Source: a virus
DNA: 46,910 bases
IMG/VR virus record: IMGVR_UViG_3300009093_000065
Coordinates: 1-46,910 of that record
Strand: one strand, 5' to 3'
The position numbers and the translations under genes are program-made. The notes beneath the pieces were generated by a model. The model made no database searches, was not told the origin of the DNA, and saw only the letters and a program-made list of their open reading frames with translations. Positions 32,509 through 39,038 of the stretch are shown here, in pieces. The stretch's first letter is position 1. Each line of letters opens with the position of its first letter.

Positions 32509-32990
32509 TATAAATCCTTTCAGACAAACCCCTTCCCTAGGCATTTAGCCTTTGGGGAGTATTACTCGGTACTGCGGCTAGTCTCTTGAAACAGGAGAGG
32601 CGCGTTATTTCCCTTGCGGGTGCCGTTGACCGGGACGTAGGGGATTGCAGGATCGATTACCTGCCCGTTGCCCGGATTTGGCGCGTCACTGCTTCATCTG
32701 GTGCCTATTTCCAGTAGACTTTACTGCGAACAGAGCCGTTGTTTTGAGGAGGAAAGGTGTCTCTGGAACCAAACCATTTCGTCCGCAATACCTAAGCAAA
32801 ACAACCTTGACACGTCCCGCCGCATCTGTCAACATCAAAGTGCGGGTGTTGCTAGACCGCGAATGCCTAAGCAACCTTCCAAGTCGAACCAACCCGGCGA
32901 CCCCGCACCCTTTTGGAAGAGCCAGACAACCGAACTGTCACCGTATGGTGCGCGTGCCCGAAAGGGATAGGGAATCTGGACAACTAGCTG
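32509..32990. other. Long apparently non-coding region with repeats
   Basis: No convincing gene; a TTG-started 68-codon frame (32686-32892, minus) has no ribosome site. It contains two copies of AAT(A/G)CCTAAGCAA (about 32785-32798 and 32863-32876), the sequence TTGACACGTC (32806-32815), also found at the early promoter/operator, and TGTCAA 20 nt further on. Possible roles are an operator, packaging site or origin, or a leader of the leftward transcript ahead of the tRNAs. Confidence 0.4.
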
Positions 32991-33011
32991 GCCCCGTCCT
33001 AGTGGCGGGGC
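32991..33011. terminator. Strong hairpin between leftward operon parts
   Basis: GCCCCG-9 nt-CGGGGC (32991-32996/33006-33011), followed by TTTAG on the plus strand. It lies 2 nt after the stop at 33013 on the minus strand, where the U-run is missing. It may pause or partly terminate leftward transcription, or protect the mRNA end. Confidence 0.45.
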
Positions 33012-33012
33012 T

Positions 33013-33222
33013 TTAGCTGTCTGAGAGTTGCATTACAACTACGTTTTCCCCAGAAGGGGCGGCTTGAGTAGGCGATTCGATTATTCTCCGCAGGGCATCG
33101 CACAGGCCCATCGCCTCCGAATCAGTCATAGCCACCTGAAAACCGTTGAGGATGTCGCCGAATTGAAGCAGTACAGGGCCAGCTATGCTCCGGCGAACGG
33201 TGAACTTGTTTACAAACTTCAT
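33013..33222 (-). CDS. Hypothetical protein, 69 aa
   Basis: Unrecognised small mixed alpha/beta protein (SIAGPVLLQFGDILNGFQVA then MGLCDALRRIIESP). Followed directly by a hairpin. Separated by 12 nt from the upstream winged-helix gene. Confidence 0.6.
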   Translation of the reverse strand: MKFVNKFTVRRSIAGPVLLQFGDILNGFQVAMTDSEAMGLCDALRRIIESPTQAAPSGENVVVMQLSDS

Positions 33223-33234
33223 CGTGCCGCCTCT

Positions 33235-33450
33235 CTATTCGCAAATCGCGTATTCATAAACTGCGCGTCCATTACGATCCTTTGAATACCGCTTCGTGAT
33301 CGGGTGGCCTTTCTGTCTCAGTTCACGAATGCGGCGCGTCGTAGATGATTCGCTGATGTGGATTTTGTACCTAAGGATGTAGGCCTGCGCCTGATAGCCT
33401 TGCATCCATCGCGTGTTGAGTGCCTTGAGAATTGCCTCGTGAGTGGTCAT
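33235..33450 (-). CDS. Winged-helix DNA-binding protein, 71 aa
   Basis: Helices and wing are apparent: EAILKALNTRWMQGYQAQAY, SESSTTRRIRELRQKG (recognition helix), then a beta wing RYSKDRNGRAVYEYAI. This resembles small phage replication or regulation proteins that bind DNA. Overlaps the upstream gene by 4 nt. Confidence 0.7.
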   Translation of the reverse strand: MTTHEAILKALNTRWMQGYQAQAYILRYKIHISESSTTRRIRELRQKGHPITKRYSKDRNGRAVYEYAICE

Positions 33451-33668
33451 TCCGCCGCCTTTCCTGCTGCCACTTGCTGCTTACTAAGCCATCCCTGCAC
33501 TTGTTTAATTACACAAGCATCAGAGCATAGATGTAGCTCGTCTTCTCTGTCCGCAAATCCCCATCGCACAACTCGACATTGAGTGTCATGCGATCCGAAG
33601 AGGAACCAGTGGTTAAGTTCGCCCTTCATCTGTCCGCACTGGTCGCACTTGTAGGTATCGACTTTCAT
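33447..33668 (-). CDS. Zinc-finger protein, 73 aa
   Basis: YKCDQCGQMKGELNHWFLF and LHLCSDACVIKQVQGWL provide two Cys pairs at about residues 8-11 and 48-52, a treble-clef-like zinc site with an LCSxxC helix as in small prokaryotic MYM/FLZ-like fingers. Shares one base with the Gp157-like gene upstream. Confidence 0.65.
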   Translation of the reverse strand: MKVDTYKCDQCGQMKGELNHWFLFGSHDTQCRVVRWGFADREDELHLCSDACVIKQVQGWLSKQQVAAGKAAE

Positions 33669-34243
33669 TAGCGAATCCTCAGATAACGCTTGCCGGGATT
33701 AGTGACAACTTGGATTCCGTCTGGCAATTTATCCCCCGCCTCAAAACGGTTTTTGAGCGCGATCTTGTCCAGTTCATACTTCCGCCGCACAAACTCAGAA
33801 TCCGTCTCTGCGATCCTCGCCAAGTCCGCGTCGGGCGCAACCTCAAAGCCAACAGTATCCGGTGAGTTCTGGCCCCAGATGGTGTTGTGTGTCGTCTTGA
33901 GTTTCCCAGAGAAGGCGGCATCAACAGCGAATAGCATCCGAGCCTTGAGGCTTTCAGCCTGCTTCTCAAATGACGCAGCACGATCCATATACCGCTTCGC
34001 CTCAGCCTTGCATGTCTCAGCTTCTCCGGTCAGCTTGCGAACAACCCACGCCGCCGCGTCCAATGCTTCTGCTCCGCTGGAAAGCAGGTTGTCCAAAGCA
34101 GCTTCGAGTTCAGGCGTCAGTTCGCCCATCGACTCGAAAAGTGCATCCTGAATCTTTATCGCCGTCTCGCCAATGTCCAACAGGGATGGTTTCACCTTCA
34201 CGTCCTGGCCGCGTTCCTTCAAGGGTACAAATGCCTGCGTCAT
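33668..34243 (-). CDS. Gp157-like phage protein, 191 aa
   Basis: Fits the siphovirus Gp157 family: a long helical coiled-coil first half (SSGAEALDAAAWVVRKLTGE, CKAEAKRYMDRAASFEKQAE) and a beta-rich end (LKTTHNTIWGQNS ... LPDGIQVVTNPGKRYLRIR). Members lie in recombination/replication operons next to SSB or recombinase genes, as here; one was linked to phage resistance in Streptococcus. Molecular role unclear. Confidence 0.75.
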   Translation of the reverse strand: MTQAFVPLKERGQDVKVKPSLLDIGETAIKIQDALFESMGELTPELEAALDNLLSSGAEALDAAAWVVRKLTGEAETCKAEAKRYMDRAASFEKQAESLKARMLFAVDAAFSGKLKTTHNTIWGQNSPDTVGFEVAPDADLARIAETDSEFVRRKYELDKIALKNRFEAGDKLPDGIQVVTNPGKRYLRIR

Positions 34244-34284
34244 GGTCGTCTCTCCAGTCTATTGAATCTAGGTAATCCCCGAAG

Positions 34285-35031
34285 CTAGAAGGGGATGTCA
34301 TCGTCGGTTATCTCAGGGTTGCTGTAGTTGGAATAAGCCTCGATAGGTGGCCCATCGTCTCCCGGCTCAGGCGCATCAGGCCGTGCCGTTGGAGCGGCTT
34401 CTACCTGATCCTTCTTATTCCGCGACAGGTATCCAGCAAGGAACTCCTGAAGCTGCTTGTCCAGTTCAACCGCCGCCGCCATCGTCGCGGGGGAAATTTC
34501 GACCATCGAAAACTTCGGCATACGGAAGGTGATACGTCCCTTTTTCCCCTCAGTGAAGCCGTCGATCTTGACCGATTTCGTATAGAAGTCCTTGCGGTTT
34601 TCCTTGCGGAACTCCATCCACGCTCCCAAAGAAGCTCCCCGGAAACGCAAGACTCCAATCTTGATTTCGCCGCCATCCTTGAAGGCGATATAGCAGTTAG
34701 CATGGAAGGAACCGCCTTGGGCTATCACGCTATCTCGAATGTCTTTGTATATACCTTCGGCCAGCGTTCCACCCTTGAACGCCTTGACTACCAGCGTGTC
34801 CTGCCGGGTATCCTTGACCTCGTTGGAATAGATGCCCGAAGAACTTGCGTCATGCCAACAGCGTACACTTCCAAGCTCGTCTAGCAGGATGAACGTGAAG
34901 GGCTGAGGAATGTATATGTTTTCCTTGGCCTCTTTATCGTAATAGCTAATTGCGCCACTCTCCCCGTTCCACTCAAACCATCGCGTAGAAGGGTTAGGCT
35001 GGCCGTTTTCGTGTGGATTGCTTAGGCTCAT
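34285..35031 (-). CDS. SSB-like single-stranded DNA-binding protein, 248 aa
   Basis: Beta-rich body (YIPQPFTFILLDELGSVRCW, KIGVLRFRGASLGAWMEF) followed by a disordered Pro/Asp region and the exact SSB-type acidic tip DDDIPF. In bacterial SSBs this tip recruits replication and repair proteins, so the phage protein probably coats its ssDNA and attracts host enzymes. The body does not match the usual OB-fold by eye, so the call relies on the tail and the gene neighbourhood. Start at 35031 follows GGGAGA. Confidence 0.65.
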   Translation of the reverse strand: MSLSNPHENGQPNPSTRWFEWNGESGAISYYDKEAKENIYIPQPFTFILLDELGSVRCWHDASSSGIYSNEVKDTRQDTLVVKAFKGGTLAEGIYKDIRDSVIAQGGSFHANCYIAFKDGGEIKIGVLRFRGASLGAWMEFRKENRKDFYTKSVKIDGFTEGKKGRITFRMPKFSMVEISPATMAAAVELDKQLQEFLAGYLSRNKKDQVEAAPTARPDAPEPGDDGPPIEAYSNYSNPEITDDDIPF

Positions 35032-35351
35032 TATTTTTCTCCCATCGTGTGTTCGCGTCTTAGGTGACAATCCGCACACTTCGTCACCACGTTGGACAAC
35101 TCATCTTTGCCGCCAATAGATCGTGCCCGTATATGCGCCATATGGCCGCTTTCAGGAAAGCCTGAATCCCACGCAACAGGGCGAAGACATTTACGCACTA
35201 CGCGCTTTCCATCCTGCCAAAAAGTATCCAATCCATGCTGGCACATGTACCCATCCCGCTCGAAACAGGCACGGCGTAGCTTCTCTAATGCGTTGCCGGT
35301 TAGCCGTCCGGGGCGAGTGGAGCGTGGGCGCGATTTAGGCTTTTCCGGCAC
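35031..35351 (-). CDS. HNH endonuclease, 106 aa
   Basis: Basic N-terminus, then RRACFERDGYMCQ (first zinc Cys) and the core GHMAHIRARSIGGKDELSNV with CADCHLRREH. All HNH residues seem present. GTG start at 35351, overlapping the RHH gene by 17 nt; stop overlaps the SSB-like gene (TAATG). As part of the operon, not an antisense insertion, it likely serves phage DNA metabolism rather than homing. Confidence 0.85.
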   Translation of the reverse strand: MPEKPKSRPRSTRPGRLTGNALEKLRRACFERDGYMCQHGLDTFWQDGKRVVRKCLRPVAWDSGFPESGHMAHIRARSIGGKDELSNVVTKCADCHLRREHTMGEK

Positions 35352-35508
35352 GCTTTTCCATTCCCTCCTCGATCATGACCTGAGCGAGATTGTTGATCTT
35401 GCGCTTCTCGGCTTTCGCCATTTCGCAGAGCGTGGTGTACTTCTCATCCGTAAGACGGATTCTCACCACTTCTCCATTCTTCTTTGCGGGCGGTGTCTTT
35501 TTGGCCAT
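35335..35508 (-). CDS. Ribbon-helix-helix regulator, 57 aa
   Basis: Lys-rich N-terminus, strand VVRIRLTDEKY, then helices TLCEMAKAEKRKIN and LAQVMIEEGM: the standard Arc/CopG fold. First gene of the leftward DNA-metabolism operon, so probably its autorepressor. Its ATG lies 6 nt from a -10 box, giving a leaderless message. Confidence 0.8.
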   Translation of the reverse strand: MAKKTPPAKKNGEVVRIRLTDEKYTTLCEMAKAEKRKINNLAQVMIEEGMEKRAGKA

Positions 35509-35514
35509 GTCGAT

Positions 35515-35543
35515 ACTATTGCACGTCAGTCTACTTTTGTAAA
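35515..35543 (-). promoter_or_regulatory. Leftward promoter for the DNA-metabolism operon (leaderless)
   Basis: On the minus strand: -35 TTTACA (35543-35538), 17-nt spacer, -10 AATAGT (35520-35515), 6 nt to the ATG at 35508. Confidence 0.6.
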
Positions 35544-35567
35544 CATAAATCTACGCGGATAATCTTG

Positions 35568-35595
35568 TTGCCTTTTTTGTGGCAAAGCGTATACT
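35568..35595 (+). promoter_or_regulatory. Rightward promoter for the holin-region operon
   Basis: -35 TTGCCT (35568-35573), 16-nt spacer, -10 TATACT (35590-35595). A 5-bp inverted repeat (TTGCC/GGCAA) overlaps the -35 region and could be an operator. Divergent from the leftward promoter at 35515-35543. Confidence 0.55.
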
Positions 35596-35615
35596 TCTCC
35601 CGAAAGGGCACGAGA

Positions 35616-35705
35616 ATGCGCAAGACCCTAGAAGATATGGCTTGGTTTGTGGTTGAGAAGTTTATGCAGGGTATCTGCGAGATGCACACAAGAGAGGCGG
35701 CATGA
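35616..35705 (+). CDS. Micro-protein, 29 aa
   Basis: Helical peptide (TLEDMAWFVVEKFMQGICEM) starting 20 nt after a -10 box with GAAAGGG upstream; its stop overlaps the holin-like start (ATGA). It may act as a coupled leader for the holin-like gene. Unknown function. Confidence 0.6.
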   Translation: MRKTLEDMAWFVVEKFMQGICEMHTREAA

Positions 35706-36010
35706 CGAACAACACGCGCATTTGGCTTCATGGACTTGGAGCCGCCGCTATTGGTTCCTCAGCCTCTTCCATCGCAACTATTATGGTTGCCCCCGACCGA
35801 TTCAATCTGACCAGCCTTTCGGGATTTGGTCATGTGTGCCTCGTGGCTCTTGTCGCCGGGATTGTTAACGCCGCAGCCTACCTTGCAAAATCTCCCCTTC
35901 CGCCGCTTGTTATGGGGCCGGGAGACAAAGCAACACTCCAAGACCCCAGCGTTTCACCGGACGGAACGATTACTGGAAGTTCCGCAACTTTAGAAAAAGC
36001 CCCCAAATAG
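35702..36010 (+). CDS. Holin-like membrane protein, 102 aa
   Basis: Two membrane helices (about residues 9-28, LGAAAIGSSASSIATIMV; and 43-61, HVCLVALVAGIVNAAAYLA) with a hydrophilic C-terminal tail, the layout of small class II holins. A holin would form the membrane lesion that releases the endolysin, encoded nearby on the opposite strand. Call from topology and context only. Confidence 0.6.
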   Translation: MTNNTRIWLHGLGAAAIGSSASSIATIMVAPDRFNLTSLSGFGHVCLVALVAGIVNAAAYLAKSPLPPLVMGPGDKATLQDPSVSPDGTITGSSATLEKAPK

Positions 36011-36018
36011 GAGACGTA

Positions 36019-36399
36019 ATGAGCTTTCTCAGCGGTTTGAAAGTATTTGGCAAGGACATCGTAAAGGCTTTTGCATGGTTCGGCAGTCCCAAGGGCAAGA
36101 CTGTGATCGCTACCGGCGAGGCCGTACTGGAGGACATCATGCCAGCGAGTGCTCCGATTGTCGATTTGTTCAATTCATGGGCTGCTAAGGCCTACAACGT
36201 AGAAGCTCTCGCTGTGGCGGCAGGCAAGGCGCAGGGAAGTGGCCCAGATAAGGCCGTGGCGGTCAATGAGGCCATCCTGCCAGACATTCTCACCTACGCA
36301 GTACAAGAGGGACTGTCGCCTCGCACGGCTGATCAAATTACGGCTGCAAACAATGCCGTGATTGCGTTCATCAACGCCATGACGCAGCCTACCCCCTAA
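36019..36399 (+). CDS. Phage protein with helical repeats, 126 aa
   Basis: Ala-rich helical protein (APIVDLFNSWAAKAYNVEAL, NNAVIAFINAMT) starting MSFLSGLKVFGKDIVKAFAW. Similar small proteins accompany holin and endolysin genes in several soil phages in my experience, but no function is established. Ribosome site GGAG 8 nt upstream. Confidence 0.6.
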   Translation: MSFLSGLKVFGKDIVKAFAWFGSPKGKTVIATGEAVLEDIMPASAPIVDLFNSWAAKAYNVEALAVAAGKAQGSGPDKAVAVNEAILPDILTYAVQEGLSPRTADQITAANNAVIAFINAMTQPTP

Positions 36400-36584
36400 T
36401 GCTCTATGCGCCTATAGACATCGCCTGTAGGAAATGCGCGGCGCAGCCAAAAGAAAACTGCGTGGGGTATCCAGATGGACACTACCACGCAGAGAGGGTG
36501 GAGGATGCGTTTTCTATCAGTACGACCGCATCTCCTGTAGAAGAAACTGAGTTCGATGAAGCTGTAGCTAACCGACTGTTTTAG
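36399..36584 (+). CDS. Phage zinc-finger protein, 61 aa
   Basis: The motif CRKCAAQPKENCVGYPDGHYH (in part; C10, C13, C21, H28/H30) is the same phage zinc-binding unit as at the start of the 451-aa early protein. The rest is acidic and helical. One-base overlap with the previous gene; followed by a terminator. Confidence 0.7.
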   Translation: MLYAPIDIACRKCAAQPKENCVGYPDGHYHAERVEDAFSISTTASPVEETEFDEAVANRLF

Positions 36585-36587
36585 ATT

Positions 36588-36617
36588 CAGCCTTCCTTCG
36601 GGGAGGCTGTTTCTATT
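36588..36617 (+). terminator. Rho-independent terminator
   Basis: Stem CAGCCTTCC/GGGAGGCTG (9 bp with one G-U) and tetraloop TTCG, followed by TTTCTATT. Ends the rightward transcript from 35590. Confidence 0.85.
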
Positions 36618-36675
36618 GCTTGAAGTTTACAATCGCGGGATGGATGTTTCCAATTACCGAACGCAATGTTGACAA

Positions 36676-37155
36676 TCAGCTTAGGTCGTATTGCTTCCAA
36701 ACCGCATCGAGGCCGCCAGCAGCAAGGGCGGCCCGATCTGCGTCCGTTGGGTTTACAGGAACCCCGGCAAGCTGGAAGTGGGGAGGGTCTTTGAGCGTCT
36801 TCCAGTCGCCGCCCCAGACCAGACCTTGGGCCTTGAGCGCACCCACCATGCGCTGAAACTGTACCGATTCGGCGTCCCAATTCAACTCGCCGCTACTGCC
36901 GTTCATAAACGGGTAGCAGTCAACCGCCATGCCGAAGTTGTGATTAGAGTACCCGCCGCGTGCGTTGGTGACGATCTTGCCTTCAGCTGTCCGGCCTTGG
37001 GCGTAGAGAGCGTCTTGGTCGGTGTAGGTGCGCAGTCCTTGCGCCACGCGGAAGTAGAGTCCTTCCATCGCTAGCAGGTTGGCAGCGGTGTTGACCTTTT
37101 GGGCTAGGAAGGGATGGACGAGGGCGAGGCGTTGGTTAGAGATGGCGTCGGTCAT
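36676..37155 (-). CDS. M15-family peptidase endolysin, 159 aa
   Basis: L-Ala-D-Glu or D-Ala-D-Ala type zinc peptidase that cuts peptidoglycan stems. Substrate-side motif QGLRTYTDQDALYAQGR (39-55), zinc ligands H72 and D79 in SNHNFGMAVD, and H126 in KDPPHFQL. There is no signal or cell-wall domain, so it needs a holin. Start at 37155 follows GGAGAGCGGC. Length normal for single-domain endolysins of phages of Gram-negatives. Confidence 0.92.
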   Translation of the reverse strand: MTDAISNQRLALVHPFLAQKVNTAANLLAMEGLYFRVAQGLRTYTDQDALYAQGRTAEGKIVTNARGGYSNHNFGMAVDCYPFMNGSSGELNWDAESVQFQRMVGALKAQGLVWGGDWKTLKDPPHFQLAGVPVNPTDADRAALAAGGLDAVWKQYDLS

Positions 37156-37220
37156 GCCGCTCTCCGTGCTCTCCAAATCGCAACCGGAATAAACAACGCG
37201 ATGATGAGGAGTTGGTGCAT
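37152..37220 (-). CDS. Hydrophobic micro-peptide, 22 aa
   Basis: MHQLLIIALFIPVAIWRARR: one short membrane helix with a basic end. Its stop overlaps the endolysin start (ATGA) and it begins just after the XhlA-like gene. Possibly part of the lysis apparatus or only a translational coupler. Confidence 0.5.
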   Translation of the reverse strand: MHQLLIIALFIPVAIWRARRAA

Positions 37221-37221
37221 T

Positions 37222-37476
37222 TCAATGCCTGCTTGCCTGAATGATCCCGAACACAATTCCGATGACAGTTAGCAGGGCCATAGTGAACCTGCCATAGTTG
37301 ATAAGCGTGTCTGCTTTTGAGTCCACTCGGTCTACTTTCCTTACCAATCCGACGTTTTTCTCGTCCCCTGGTATCCCATTTAGGGTAGTTTCCACTGAAC
37401 CCATCCTGTTCTGAAGATTGTTGACCTTAGCGACAAGACTCTTCCAGTCCTCGGAATCATGCGTCACTGGACTCAT
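37222..37476 (-). CDS. XhlA-like lysis/holin-associated protein, 84 aa
   Basis: A coiled coil (SLVAKVNNLQNRMGSVETTL) and a single C-terminal membrane helix (GRFTMALLTVIGIVFGII, about residues 62-79), the layout of the haemolysin XhlA family that assists holins. Directly upstream of the endolysin in the same operon. Confidence 0.75.
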   Translation of the reverse strand: MSPVTHDSEDWKSLVAKVNNLQNRMGSVETTLNGIPGDEKNVGLVRKVDRVDSKADTLINYGRFTMALLTVIGIVFGIIQASRH

Positions 37477-37598
37477 TTCTGGATTCTCTGCTCCGCTGAA
37501 GCATGGTTGTTCCTAATGACGATGTAGGCATCCGCAGCCAAGGTCGCTAGGAATAAGATGCCTAGGATGGCCGTAACGCACTGATTTGGGCGGCTCAC
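37473..37598 (-). CDS. Single-TM lysis-cassette protein, 41 aa (GTG start)
   Basis: One membrane helix (CVTAILGILFLATLAADAYI) and a basic C-terminus. Its stop overlaps the XhlA-like start (ATGA). The GTG at 37598 has no ribosome site, so the start is uncertain. Candidate holin or spanin-like partner of the minus-strand lysis cassette. Confidence 0.5.
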   Translation of the reverse strand: MSRPNQCVTAILGILFLATLAADAYIVIRNNHASAEQRIQK

Positions 37599-37654
37599 AA
37601 TGAGAGAATCATAGCGGAAAGAGGCAGTATCGTATAGATTTATTTGCATCTAAG

Positions 37655-38098
37655 ATGGTCGCTCTTGAGGCTGTGTGTTATCTCGCCATGCTTACGGCTC
37701 TCTGGTACAAAAGAGGCCGCCTTACCTTGTTTGCCATCATCCAAACGGCGACCCTAATTGAGTGGCCCATTCATGCCTTCCTACATCAACCTGCCGCAGA
37801 CACCTTCTGGTTCTGGGCCGACATCATCAACATCGGCCTGTCGCTATGGCTGACTAGGATCGCGTGGGAGTTGATGCCTGTTGTCTCATGGCTGCTGCTG
37901 GCCCAGATTGCCGTCAAGATGACGCACTATGCACTCTTTGACCGTCTGGTAGCGGAGGAGTTCTGGCAGACGCCTTCCTTGTTTTACGCCTCGAAAATGC
38001 TGGACATGGCTATAAATATCACCGTAATCTGGTACTGCTTTCAAGGAGAAGGTCATGAAGTATTTGAGGCGCGGCACAAAATGCAGGTTCAGCGTTGA
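37655..38098 (+). CDS. Polytopic membrane protein, 147 aa
   Basis: About four membrane helices (VALEAVCYLAMLTALWY, TLFAIIQTATLIEW, IINIGLSLWLTRIAW, ELMPVVSWLLLAQIAV) rich in Trp and His, with a basic C-terminus. No family recognised. Could be a second holin, an exclusion protein or a regulator of membrane state. No clear ribosome site. Confidence 0.6.
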   Translation: MVALEAVCYLAMLTALWYKRGRLTLFAIIQTATLIEWPIHAFLHQPAADTFWFWADIINIGLSLWLTRIAWELMPVVSWLLLAQIAVKMTHYALFDRLVAEEFWQTPSLFYASKMLDMAINITVIWYCFQGEGHEVFEARHKMQVQR

Positions 38099-38264
38099 GT
38101 CTGGCAATCCTCCAGTCGGAGTTACGGTTGCTGGGCATGAGCGACACAACGGCATGACGTTCTATCGTCTGCAAGAAGTGGCTGGATTGTTCCTGCGCCG
38201 CAGCCTGACACATCTAATGGATTATGAGATTGGTTGCCGTCATCCCTATACAATTCCAAACTAA
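38055..38264 (+). CDS. Hypothetical basic protein, 69 aa
   Basis: Beta-rich small protein (YLRRGTKCRFSVESGNPPVG) overlapping the membrane protein's end by 44 nt. The ribosome site AAGGAGAAGGTC supports it. Confidence 0.6.
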   Translation: MKYLRRGTKCRFSVESGNPPVGVTVAGHERHNGMTFYRLQEVAGLFLRRSLTHLMDYEIGCRHPYTIPN

Positions 38265-38275
38265 AGGAGCCTTCC

Positions 38276-38452
38276 ATGCCCGATCCGAACGAGCATCCTA
38301 CCCATCCTGAGCATCCCGACACCCCCAACAACCCAACCGATCCCACGCCCGATTCGAATGATCCCCCCTCTGGCGGGCCGGGTGGTGGATTTACACCGCC
38401 TCCTCCTGATGGTGGCGGAAGGGTACTGGTCAAGTTTGAGGCTAGACCGTAG
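38276..38452 (+). CDS. Proline-rich micro-protein, 58 aa
   Basis: Low-complexity Pro/Asp/Asn/Gly protein (HPEHPDTPNNPTDPTPDSND), probably unstructured, with a short ordered tail VLVKFEARP. AAAGGAG before the ATG. Role unknown. Confidence 0.6.
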   Translation: MPDPNEHPTHPEHPDTPNNPTDPTPDSNDPPSGGPGGGFTPPPPDGGGRVLVKFEARP

Positions 38453-38482
38453 AAATGGTACTGGCGAACAAAATACGAAGTG

Positions 38483-38491
38483 TGCTATTAT
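38483..38491 (+). promoter_or_regulatory. Extended -10 promoter before the Panacea gene
   Basis: TGC-TATTAT (extended -10, hexamer 38486-38491) without a good -35. Fourteen bp downstream is the inverted repeat 38505-38522. Confidence 0.45.
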
Positions 38492-38504
38492 CGATTCAAG
38501 GCAC

Positions 38505-38522
38505 GCCAAGGAAAATCTTGGC
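38505..38522. promoter_or_regulatory. Inverted repeat, candidate operator
   Basis: GCCAAG-6 nt-CTTGGC, perfect 6-bp arms, just downstream of the extended -10 element and upstream of the Panacea gene. An operator for autoregulation is typical in toxin-antitoxin loci; an RNA hairpin is the alternative. Confidence 0.45.
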
Positions 38523-38570
38523 ACATGATCCCCATGTAGCGCAGAATGGGCGTGTCTCTCTGGTCTAGCC

Positions 38571-39038
38571 ATGACATATCCATCTCTAGTTGTTGCAAAC
38601 GAGTTCATCAGATTGGGTGTTGATAGTGGCCGCCCTGTTGACCCGATGAAGCTACAGAAGCTGGTTTATGTAGCGCACGGATGGAGTCTCGCTCTAAAAA
38701 ATCAGCCTCTTATCCGGGACACTATAGAGGCTTGGCCTTACGGGCCTGTTGTTCCCAATCTCTACTCCACATTCAAGGCATATAAGGCTGGAAGCATCAC
38801 TGCGCCTATCCCTCTTACGTCGAGAGCCCCGATCTTGAGTGACGAAGACCGGGAATTCATCGGGAAAATTTGGCAGGCTTACGGAGGAAGAACCGCAATA
38901 GAACTTTCGGTTTTTACGCACGAACCAGGATTTGCATGGGATCTTGCACGAAAGGCCAGCGAGGGAAGCCCGGAGATTAGCGATGCTCTAATTCGCGATG
39001 AATTTCTAAGGCGCAAACGCGATGGTGCACGCCACTAA
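38571..39038 (+). CDS. Panacea-domain (SocA/GepA-like, DUF4065) antitoxin, 155 aa
   Basis: Strong match to the Panacea domain by eye: VVANEFIRLG, RPVDPMKLQKLVYVAHGW (21-38), EAWPYGPVVPNLYSTFK (53-69), and a C-terminal AIELSVFTHEPGFAW element. The domain is known as an antitoxin that neutralises many unrelated toxins by direct binding. It overlaps the downstream two-TM gene by 17 nt, the usual arrangement of a toxin-antitoxin pair. Confidence 0.85.
   Translation: MTYPSLVVANEFIRLGVDSGRPVDPMKLQKLVYVAHGWSLALKNQPLIRDTIEAWPYGPVVPNLYSTFKAYKAGSITAPIPLTSRAPILSDEDREFIGKIWQAYGGRTAIELSVFTHEPGFAWDLARKASEGSPEISDALIRDEFLRRKRDGARH

Noticed and set aside
31942-32544. 200-aa version of the gene ending at 31942
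   Set aside because: The N-terminal 68 residues would run through both tRNAs. The start at 32340 has a ribosome site and avoids them.
32309-32548. 79-aa plus-strand frame with VDLNHQPDDFKSS and WWSRTTISD
   Set aside because: Antisense to the tRNA-Leu-like and tRNA-Arg genes, again a typical false tRNA-antisense frame.
32686-32892. 68-aa minus-strand frame
   Set aside because: TTG start, no ribosome site, basic unpatterned sequence; left as non-coding pending conservation data.
32645-33016. 123-aa plus-strand frame in the non-coding region
   Set aside because: Opposite in direction to the operon, Arg/Pro-rich composition typical of a chance frame, no ribosome site.
37642-37655. Leaderless start for the membrane protein at 37655
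   Set aside because: TATTTG lies about 8 nt before the ATG but no -35 box is present at the proper distance.
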